Source: Anaerolineae bacterium
Lineage (GTDB): Bacteria; Chloroflexota; Anaerolineae; B4-G1; SLSP01
NCBI GenBank assembly: GCA_016934645.1
Contig: JAFGSL010000094.1
Coordinates: forward strand, 1-7,402
Length of the DNA: 7,402 nucleotides
Direction of reading: 5' to 3'
Part shown: positions 1-5,088 of the stretch, in pieces
How the letters are laid out: the number at the start of each line of letters is the position of its first letter
Numbering within the stretch: the first letter of the stretch is position 1
The notes under the pieces: generated by a model
Seen by the model: the letters and a program-made list of their open reading frames with translations, nothing else
What the model was told of the DNA's origin: nothing
The model's database searches: none
Program-made: the position numbers and the translations under genes

Positions 1-1214
1 CGGATGTTGTAGATGGTGCTGGTGCCTTCGGCGGCGAGCGCCGCGATCAGCATCGCCATACCGGCGCGGATGTCGGGGCTTTCCATCTCGTCGCCGTGCA
101 GACGCGAAGGGCCGTAGACCAATGCCCGGTGCGGATCGCACAAAACGATGCGCGCGCCCATCGGGATGAGTTTGTCGACGAAGAAGAGGCGGCTCTCGAA
201 CATCTTCTCGTGGAAAATGATCACGCCGTCGGCCTGCGTCGCCAAAACGAGCGCGATGCTCATCAAGTCCGCCGGGAACGCGGGCCACGGCTGGTCCGCA
301 ATCGAGGGGATCGCGCCGCCCATGTCGGGGACGATTTGCAGGGATTGTTCCGCGGGCACGAAAATATCGTTCCCGCGAATCTCGACGGTGACGCCCAACC
401 GTTCCAGGTGCATCAACGTCATCCGCAGGTGCTGGGGGACGGCGTTGCGGATGAGCAGCTCGCCGCGCGTCGCCGCTGCCAGCGCGATGTAGCTGCCCAC
501 TTCGATGTGATCCGAGCCAAGGGTGAAGTCCACACCGTGCAGGCGTTCCACACCGTCGATCACGAGCGTGTTCGTACCCACGCCGTTGATTTTCGCCCCC
601 ATCGCATTGAGCATGTGACAGAGGTCCTGCACATGTGGCTCGGAGGCCGCGTTGCGGAGGGTGGTCGTCCCATCGGCGAGGACGGCAGCCATCACCGCGT
701 TCTCCGTGCCAGTGACGCTGGCCTCGTCGAGCAAAATGTCGGCCCCGGTGAGGTGATCGGCCTTGAGGACGAAGTTGCCGTTTTCCACACTCACCTCTGC
801 ACCGAGTTCCTGGAACGCCATAAAGTGCGTGTCCACCCGGCGACGCCCGATCATGTCGCCTCCCGGCGCGGGGATGGAGAGATCGCACAGGCGCGCCAGG
901 AGCGGCCCGGCGATCGTGATCGAGCCGCGAATGGCGCGGAACAGCTCGCGGTCCACGTCGTTCGACGGCAGGCAGACCTGCTGCGCTTGCAACTTCCAGG
1001 TCTTGGCATCCAGCCGTTCGACGTGCACGCCGAGGATCTGCAACAGTTCCGCCATCACCTCCACGTCGCGAATCGCCGGAAGGTTGCGCAGGATGACCGG
1101 TTCATCGGTCAACAACGACGCCGCCAACGTCGGGAGCGCCGCGTTTTTGTTGCCGCTAGGATAGATTTCTCCCCGGAGGGGAACACCGCCGTTAATCACA
1201 AAACAGTGGTTCAT
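1..1214 (-). CDS. murA: UDP-N-acetylglucosamine 1-carboxyvinyltransferase MurA, Asp-type active site, C-terminus cut by window edge
   Basis: MurA transfers enolpyruvate from PEP to UDP-GlcNAc in the cytoplasm, the first committed step of peptidoglycan synthesis. My minus-strand translation gives 404 residues open to the window edge. Landmarks are SGNKNAALP (Lys23 and Asn24, matching E. coli Lys22/Asn23), [14 protein letters not shown] around residue 120, [11 protein letters not shown] (Asp316, matching Asp305) and PDIRAG (Arg383, matching Arg371). The frame ends in TIYNIR, just before the expected DRGYE segment that holds the Arg397 equivalent. About 25 residues are therefore missing because of the window edge, not a lesion. 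The codon for the catalytic-loop residue (E. coli Cys115) is GAC at 855-857, giving Asp120. Cys-to-Asp is the natural variant in Mycobacterium and Chlamydia that escapes alkylation by fosfomycin. The start is ATG at 1214 with AAAGGAG at 1221-1227, 6 nt upstream. The gene lies 72 nt after the SAM hydrolase, beyond a strong hairpin, so it may have its own promoter. Confidence 0.95.
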   Translation of the reverse strand, partial: MNHCFVINGGVPLRGEIYPSGNKNAALPTLAASLLTDEPVILRNLPAIRDVEVMAELLQILGVHVERLDAKTWKLQAQQVCLPSNDVDRELFRAIRGSITIAGPLLARLCDLSIPAPGGDMIGRRRVDTHFMAFQELGAEVSVENGNFVLKADHLTGADILLDEASVTGTENAVMAAVLADGTTTLRNAASEPHVQDLCHMLNAMGAKINGVGTNTLVIDGVERLHGVDFTLGSDHIEVGSYIALAAATRGELLIRNAVPQHLRMTLMHLERLGVTVEIRGNDIFVPAEQSLQIVPDMGGAIPSIADQPWPAFPADLMSIALVLATQADGVIIFHEKMFESRLFFVDKLIPMGARIVLCDPHRALVYGPSRLHGDEMESPDIRAGMAMLIAALAAEGTSTIYNI

Positions 1215-1227
1215 CGGTAGCTCCTTT

Positions 1228-1241
1228 GCGTGATGCGTAAT
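1228..1241. repeat. Two-unit 7-bp near-repeat in the murA leader
   Basis: The plus strand reads GCGTGAT then GCGTAAT, two 7-mers differing at one base, directly beside the murA Shine-Dalgarno. Two units alone could be chance. They are listed because longer 7-bp-period repeats occupy two other gaps in this window. Confidence 0.35.
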
Positions 1242-1245
1242 TCAA

Positions 1246-1279
1246 ACCCTTGCGAAGGTTCGGAAACCTTCGCAAGGGT
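1246..1279. repeat. Perfect 15-bp inverted repeat with 4-nt loop; possible terminator
   Basis: The left arm (1246-1260) is ACCCTTGCGAAGGTT and the right arm (1265-1279) is its exact complement, separated by the loop CGGA. It begins 7 nt after the SAM hydrolase stop codon. In the transcribed (minus) direction the stem is followed by TTTGAATT, a weak T-tract, so it could act as an intrinsic terminator or partial attenuator before murA. A perfect, nearly symmetrical palindrome in a gap could equally be a copy of a dispersed extragenic palindrome. The hairpin is certain; its function is inferred. Confidence 0.85.
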
Positions 1280-1286
1280 AAGTTGT

Positions 1287-2114
1287 TCAGCGTAGTGCGA
1301 TTTCGACGGGTGCGCCGATTGCGAGGTTCAACGCCTGCGCGCCGTTCCCATGGTTGACCGCGAGTTCGAGCAGTCCTTCGCTGCCGACGAGGGCCAGCGG
1401 CTCGCCCGGCGACACTTCGCCGTAGGTGCGGCGGACAGGGCCGAGATCGCGCCCGGCGACGAGGACACGCACGCGCGCCGCGTTGATGATGCCAGACGGC
1501 GCATCGCCGAAGGCCGGATCGAGGGAGAGAAGCGCACCTTCCCACACCAGCCGCCCGATGCTGGTGATGGCGTTGCCGAAATGGTCGATGTAGATCACTT
1601 CACCGGTGATGGCGGTATCGGTCACGCTAAAGATCGGTGTAGGCAAGCGCACCGGATCGGTCACTTCGGGGCCGAGTTCGGCCAACGGGACGCCACGCGC
1701 CAAGTATGCCGCCGCCGGAGAGAAGATGTCGCGCCCGTGGAAGGTGTTGCTGACCGCCACGTTGCGGTAGGCGGGATTCGCCAGTTCGACGATCCTCTCA
1801 GGCGGGGCGGCTTCCCACACGTACGAGAAGACGCCGTTGTCCGGCCCTACCAGCATCCCCCACGGCGTCCGCGCCGCGATGGGCCGCCGCGCCGTCCCCA
1901 CCCCGGGATCGACCACGACGACGTGGATGCTTTCCGGTGGGAAGTACGGCAGCGCCGTCCACAACACGTAGGCCGCACTGCGCACGTCCTGCGGCGGTAT
2001 CTCCTGCGTGACGTCGATGCACGGCACGCCCGGCGCAATCCCGGCGATCACGCCCTTCATCGTGCCGACGTAGCCGTCGCGTGTGCCAAAATCAGTGGTG
2101 ATGGTGATGAGCAT
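1287..2114 (-). CDS. S-adenosyl-L-methionine hydrolase (adenosine-forming), DUF62 / SAM hydroxide adenosyltransferase family
   Basis: A 275-residue cytosolic protein expected to split SAM with water into adenosine and L-methionine. The N-terminal domain opens with ITTDFGTRDGYVG (Asp8 in the SAM site). The catalytic side-chain trio of the hydrolases is visible: Asp69 and Arg76 in VDPGVGTARRP, and His126 in NTFHGRDIFSPAAAYLA. PDNG (91-94) follows without the extra loop of about 20 residues that marks the fluorinase and chlorinase branch, so a halogenase is unlikely. The C-terminal domain contains YIDHFGNAITSI (175-186) and SEGLLELAVNHGNG (245-258), typical of the family. Length is normal. The start is ATG at 2114 with AGAAAGGA at 2121-2128, 6 nt upstream. 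It follows the mannonate dehydratase by 49 nt, and that gap is mostly one arm of a large palindrome. The physiological role of this family is still poorly defined. Confidence 0.9.
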   Translation of the reverse strand: MLITITTDFGTRDGYVGTMKGVIAGIAPGVPCIDVTQEIPPQDVRSAAYVLWTALPYFPPESIHVVVVDPGVGTARRPIAARTPWGMLVGPDNGVFSYVWEAAPPERIVELANPAYRNVAVSNTFHGRDIFSPAAAYLARGVPLAELGPEVTDPVRLPTPIFSVTDTAITGEVIYIDHFGNAITSIGRLVWEGALLSLDPAFGDAPSGIINAARVRVLVAGRDLGPVRRTYGEVSPGEPLALVGSEGLLELAVNHGNGAQALNLAIGAPVEIALR

Positions 2115-2129
2115 TGGTTGTCCTTTCTT

Positions 2130-2191
2130 GGAGTAAGGAGTAGGGAGTAGGAAGTATGTCCCCTTACTTCATACTCCTTACTCCATACTCC
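2130..2191. repeat. 62-bp palindrome made of eight 7-bp repeat units
   Basis: On the plus strand 2130-2157 reads as four 7-mers: GGAGTAA, GGAGTAG, GGAGTAG, GAAGTAT. After the 6-nt centre GTCCCC (2158-2163), 2164-2191 reads as the inverse set: T-TACTTC, A-TACTCC, T-TACTCC, A-TACTCC. The arms are complementary at 24 of 28 positions. All four non-matching positions fall on the spacer base of each heptamer, so RNA would fold as four 6-bp helices separated by 1x1 mismatches (one a possible G-T/G-U wobble). The right arm carries the stop codon and last codons of the dehydratase gene. The left arm ends 2 nt before the Shine-Dalgarno of the SAM hydrolase. This could affect translational coupling, mRNA ends or recombination; no function is shown by sequence alone. 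Confidence 0.85.
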
Positions 2192-3138
2192 ATTTCTGCC
2201 CGCTGCATCAACGCGCGCATGTAGCCGATGGCGTAGGCGGGGCCGGCGCCTTTGGCGTAGTCGCCCGCGAACTTCGGGGTGTGATCGAGCGTCACGGTGT
2301 TGGTATAGCCGATTTCGTAGAAGAGCTTCATAATTTGGTACATGTCCATGTAGCCGTTGTCCAGGAGGGTTTCGAGGAAATGCGGCAATGGGCTGGTGAC
2401 GTTACGGAAGTGGACGAGCAGGATTCGGTTATCCGCGTGGAACGTGCGGATGCCTTCCAGCAGGTCGCCGAACGCCGGGCCGCCTTCGAGCCAACAGCCA
2501 GTGCAGAACTCCATCCCCAATGCGGGGCTATCCGCGACGGCGAAGGCGCGCTTGTACGTCTCGAAGCTATGAATCAGGCAGGGGATGCCGCCGAGTTTGC
2601 CGGTCGCGGGCGGGTCGTTGGGATGGAGCGCCATCCGCACGCCGGATTCTTCCGCCACGGGCATCATCTTCTCCATAAAATAGGCGAAGTTGTCCCAGAT
2701 TTCGTCTGTGGAGTATTCGCGCCCGTGCGTGAAGGGGCGGCGATACATCTCATCCAGATCGACGCGACGGGCCGGCGCGCCGCGAATCTCGCCGGGTTCC
2801 GAACTCCAAACCTGCGTCGGTTCCCAGGTGAACGTCGTGATATGGATGCCCGCCTCGCCCAGATTGTGGACGAATTCCTGGAACTGCGCGATCACCTCGT
2901 CGCGGCCCGGTAGCGCCAGGTGGATTTTGTCGGACTTGGCGATGTCGTAGCTGCCGACGTTCCACAGGATTAAACCGGCATCCTCCACGCAACGGCGCAA
3001 GCGGGTGAGGTAGTCAACGCTGCGCTGTTCCGGTTTGACCCAGGTATAAACGCACTCAACGCCTAGTTGACGGGCAAATAACAACTCGTCGGATGTGGGA
3101 TCATTGCTGATACTCAGAGAAAGTTTTGGTTTGCGCAT
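2164..3138 (-). CDS. uxuA: Mannonate dehydratase (UxuA) family TIM-barrel protein
   Basis: UxuA removes water from D-mannonate to give 2-keto-3-deoxygluconate in hexuronate catabolism, using a divalent metal in a TIM barrel. The 324-residue protein shows the family's metal ligands in order: His172 in LHPNDPP, Cys212 in MEFCTG, His243 in LVHFRNV and Asp285 in TLDHTPKF. The ETLLDNGYMDMYQIMK stretch (256-271) matches the usual loop ending in DxDMY. E. coli UxuA is about 394 residues; this short form lacks some insertions, so a related sugar-acid dehydratase or isomerase activity cannot be excluded. No signal peptide is seen, so it is cytosolic. The start is ATG at 3138 with GAGGAG at 3148-3153, 9 nt upstream. 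The gene follows the sulfatase by 35 nt, consistent with co-transcription and sugar-acid catabolism. Oddity: the final residues (EYGVRSMK) are encoded by 7-bp repeats of the adjoining palindrome. Confidence 0.8.
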   Translation of the reverse strand: MRKPKLSLSISNDPTSDELLFARQLGVECVYTWVKPEQRSVDYLTRLRRCVEDAGLILWNVGSYDIAKSDKIHLALPGRDEVIAQFQEFVHNLGEAGIHITTFTWEPTQVWSSEPGEIRGAPARRVDLDEMYRRPFTHGREYSTDEIWDNFAYFMEKMMPVAEESGVRMALHPNDPPATGKLGGIPCLIHSFETYKRAFAVADSPALGMEFCTGCWLEGGPAFGDLLEGIRTFHADNRILLVHFRNVTSPLPHFLETLLDNGYMDMYQIMKLFYEIGYTNTVTLDHTPKFAGDYAKGAGPAYAIGYMRALMQRAEMEYGVRSMK

Positions 3139-3173
3139 TATGTAGACTCCTCACTTTTCACGGACGCATCACA

Positions 3174-4661
3174 CTAATAGACATGCCGTATCGCAGCAAA
3201 ATCTCGCAGAATTGGATCGTTGAGCCGGACCATATGTGCACGCATCTGCTCGATAAGTTCGGCCTGGATGGCTTTCGTTTCCGGCAGGTCGATCAGGTTG
3301 GTCATCTCCCACGGGTCGTTGACCATATCGTACAACTCGCCAATGTCAGAATGATTGTAGACGAACTTATGCGTGCGCGTGCGGAGCATCCGCTGCTCGA
3401 AGCGGAAAAGTTGCGCGAAGAACTGCGCGTAAATGCTATCCCGCCCCGTGGGTACGTTTTTCCCTTGGATTTGCGGAAGGATGCTCTGCGTATCCGGTTC
3501 ATCCGGCGCCTGCTCGCCCGCAATCTCCACGAAGGTCGGGAAAAGGTCTTGCAGGTAGATGAACTCGTCGCACACACTGCCCGGCGCTTCGCAGCCCGGA
3601 TACGCCGCGATAAAGGGCAGCCGGTAGCACTGCTCGTGTGTGAACGGCCCTTTCTCGATGAGACGGTGCGCGCCCATATTGTCGCCATGGTCGGTGCTGA
3701 AGATAACGAGCGTGTTTTCCATCAATCCCAGTGCTTCCAACTCAGCAAGAATCGTCCCGGTCAGGTCATCGAGCATTGTGACGTAGCCCCAATAGCGCGC
3801 GACGATCTCCCGCCAGCGCTCCCATCCCCCAGCAGAAAGCCCCCAATAGCGCTCCACAAGCTGCTGCACGAAGGGCTTGCGCTCCCAGGTCTCGCCGAAA
3901 CTCGGTTCTTCAGGGATGGAGGCCGGATCATACATCGAATAGTACGGTTCAGGGATGAAACAGGGCGTGTGTGGTCCCCAGAAGTTCGTCCAGATGAAAA
4001 ACGGTGCCCCCTCCGCGTCCCGCCGCTGCTTCATCGACCGCAGCAGGTTGACGGTGTCCTCCGCGACCATAGACTCGAAACTCTGCTTCACATCGCCGGA
4101 TTGCAGCGCGTACATTTCCTGGCCTTGCTTGCCGGGGTTGTCGCCATAATGCGCTTCCAACACCTTTGGGATGTCGTAGCCGTGCGATTTCAAATACTCT
4201 TCGTAATGCGTGGTCGCACCGCGACTTTGCGCCGGCGGGCCAAAGCGTAGCCCCTCCACCAGCCCTCTGTAGACCGGATATCCGTAACCGGGGAAGTCCT
4301 TGCCTTCGAAACCATACTCCGAGGCTACAGGCGGGTCGTCAACATGCCACTTTCCCGCGTAGCCCAGATTGTAGCCCGCGCGTGTCAACTCGCCGGCAAT
4401 ATTCGGCACGTCAGGATTGAGCAACTGGTTGTTGACACGAACGTGGTTCTTGTGCGGGTACAATCCCGTGAACAGCGCCGCCCGCGACGGCGAGCACGGC
4501 GAGGTATTGGTGTATGCCCGATCGAAGCGCACCCCGCGCGCCGCCAGCGCATCGAGATGCGGCGTCTGGCAAATCTGCGCACCATAACAGCCCAACGTAT
4601 CGTAGCGATGCTGGTCGGTCATGATGAGCAGAATATTCAACTTTTCGTCAGATTGTGGCAT
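3174..4661 (-). CDS. Type I sulfatase (formylglycine-dependent, alkaline phosphatase superfamily), no signal peptide
   Basis: A 495-residue enzyme expected to hydrolyse a sulfate ester (less likely a phosphonate or phosphate ester). It has the sulfatase signature CSPSRAALFTG, where Cys56 would be oxidised to formylglycine by a maturase not present in this window. Other active-site positions are visible: Asp16-Gln17 in IMTDQHRYDT (metal), Lys104 and His106 in GKWH, His231 in GPHTP, Asp324-His325 in STDHGDNMG, and Lys337 in EKGPFTHEQ. The C-terminal ELYDMVNDPWEMTNL motif is typical of the family. No signal peptide or membrane segment is seen, so it should act on an imported substrate. The chosen start is ATG at 4661 with AAGGGA 6 nt upstream; an in-frame GTG at 4676 adds five residues but lacks a ribosome site. 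Neighbouring uxuA suggests a sulfated uronate-containing sugar, but the substrate cannot be read from sequence. Confidence 0.9.
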   Translation of the reverse strand: MPQSDEKLNILLIMTDQHRYDTLGCYGAQICQTPHLDALAARGVRFDRAYTNTSPCSPSRAALFTGLYPHKNHVRVNNQLLNPDVPNIAGELTRAGYNLGYAGKWHVDDPPVASEYGFEGKDFPGYGYPVYRGLVEGLRFGPPAQSRGATTHYEEYLKSHGYDIPKVLEAHYGDNPGKQGQEMYALQSGDVKQSFESMVAEDTVNLLRSMKQRRDAEGAPFFIWTNFWGPHTPCFIPEPYYSMYDPASIPEEPSFGETWERKPFVQQLVERYWGLSAGGWERWREIVARYWGYVTMLDDLTGTILAELEALGLMENTLVIFSTDHGDNMGAHRLIEKGPFTHEQCYRLPFIAAYPGCEAPGSVCDEFIYLQDLFPTFVEIAGEQAPDEPDTQSILPQIQGKNVPTGRDSIYAQFFAQLFRFEQRMLRTRTHKFVYNHSDIGELYDMVNDPWEMTNLIDLPETKAIQAELIEQMRAHMVRLNDPILRDFAAIRHVY

Positions 4662-4667
4662 AGTGCT

Positions 4668-4673
4668 TCCCTT
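4668..4673 (-). promoter_or_regulatory. Ribosome binding site deciding the sulfatase start
   Basis: AAGGGA on the minus strand lies 6 nt before ATG 4661, the same spacing as at the cupin, SAM hydrolase and murA starts here. The upstream in-frame GTG at 4676 has AT-rich sequence and no purine run before it, so 4661 is preferred. Confidence 0.65.
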
Positions 4674-4716
4674 CACGATTCTGATATTCGATTCCGGATA
4701 CCAGCGGCTCTACCGT

Positions 4717-4748
4717 CCTGCATCCTGCTTCCTGCATCTTGCATCCTG
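4717..4748. repeat. Imperfect 7-bp tandem repeat, about 4.5 units, in the cupin-sulfatase gap
   Basis: The plus strand reads CCTGCAT, CCTGCTT, CCTGCAT, CTTGCAT, CCTG: four 7-mers with single-base differences plus a partial unit. It fills a third of the 95-nt gap between the cupin stop and the sulfatase start. The rest of the gap contains no clear terminator or hairpin. The 7-bp period matches the palindrome at 2130-2191 although the unit differs (minus strand ATGCAGG here against GGAGTAT there). Confidence 0.75.
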
Positions 4749-4756
4749 TTCTGGCA

Positions 4757-5050
4757 TCACCCCAAACAAATCCACGTCGCTCGTGCCTCCGTGCGCAGGC
4801 CGTGCTCTACCCACGGATCGATGACGATCAAGTCGCCGCCTTCGACGGAATGCTCGACGCCATCCAACGTCACCAGCGCCTCGCCATCAATGATGAACCA
4901 CAGTTCGGAGACGGCGTGCTTGTGCGGTTTGAAGGGGTTCTCCGGCGTTGTCTCGCGCGTGACAAAGTGATGAACGAGGATTTCGCGGTCATCGAGTTCG
5001 TAGGGGCGGCGGCCATTCTGGAATGGTATCGTATCACCTTTGATAATCAT
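4757..5050 (-). CDS. Small single-domain cupin (Cupin_2 type)
   Basis: A 97-residue single beta-barrel cupin of unknown substrate. Motif 1 is PHKHAVSELWFIIDGEA, with His43, His45 and Glu49 as metal ligands in the H-x-H-x3-E-x6-G spacing. Motif 2 is GDLIVIDPWVEHGLR, with His83 as the fourth ligand, so a metal centre is expected to be intact. No DNA-binding domain is present, so it is not a cupin-containing transcription factor. Proteins of this size serve as sugar isomerases or epimerases, oxygenases or binding proteins. Position between a receptor kinase (38 nt upstream) and a sulfatase (95 nt downstream) suggests a part in carbohydrate handling, which is inference. Two earlier in-frame ATGs (5065 and 5062) lack a ribosome site. 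ATG 5050 has GGAG 6 nt upstream and is chosen. Confidence 0.85.
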   Translation of the reverse strand: MIIKGDTIPFQNGRRPYELDDREILVHHFVTRETTPENPFKPHKHAVSELWFIIDGEALVTLDGVEHSVEGGDLIVIDPWVEHGLRTEARATWICLG

Positions 5051-5056
5051 GCATAT

Positions 5057-5060
5057 CTCC
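5057..5060 (-). promoter_or_regulatory. Ribosome binding site deciding the cupin start
   Basis: GGAG on the minus strand sits 6 nt before ATG 5050. Using the ATG at 5065 would place this site inside the coding region, with no replacement upstream. Confidence 0.6.
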
Positions 5061-5088
5061 ATCATTGGTCAGAACGGGCATCGAAAGC

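Noticed and set aside
1..60. murA as a pseudogene because no stop codon is seen
   Set aside because: The frame is intact to the first base of the window and stops just before the expected C-terminal segment, so the truncation is only the window edge.
96..1220. 374-codon open frame on the plus strand
   Set aside because: It is exactly antisense to murA, whose minus-strand translation carries all family motifs. The plus-strand product is Arg/His/Asp-rich with no recognisable domain, as expected for the antisense of GC-rich coding DNA.
1287..2114. Fluorinase or chlorinase instead of SAM hydrolase
   Set aside because: The halogenase-specific loop insertion of about 20 residues after the Asp/Arg motif is absent, and the Asp69/Arg76/His126 hydrolase trio is present.
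1350..2150. 266-codon open frame on the plus strand
   Set aside because: Antisense to the SAM hydrolase gene, low-complexity Arg/Asp/His composition, and no family motif.
2130..2191. CRISPR array or insertion sequence at the heptamer tract
   Set aside because: Units are 7 bp without spacers and there is no transposase frame. The structure is a tandem repeat arranged as a palindrome.
3126..4250. 374-codon open frame on the plus strand
   Set aside because: Antisense to the sulfatase; the minus strand holds the CxPSR signature and the metal site.
4662..4676. Earlier GTG start for the sulfatase (five more residues)
   Set aside because: No purine-rich site precedes it, whereas ATG 4661 has AAGGGA at the spacing used by neighbouring genes.
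5051..5065. Earlier ATG starts for the cupin
   Set aside because: The only ribosome site, GGAG at 5057-5060, is placed for ATG 5050 and would lie inside the longer reading.
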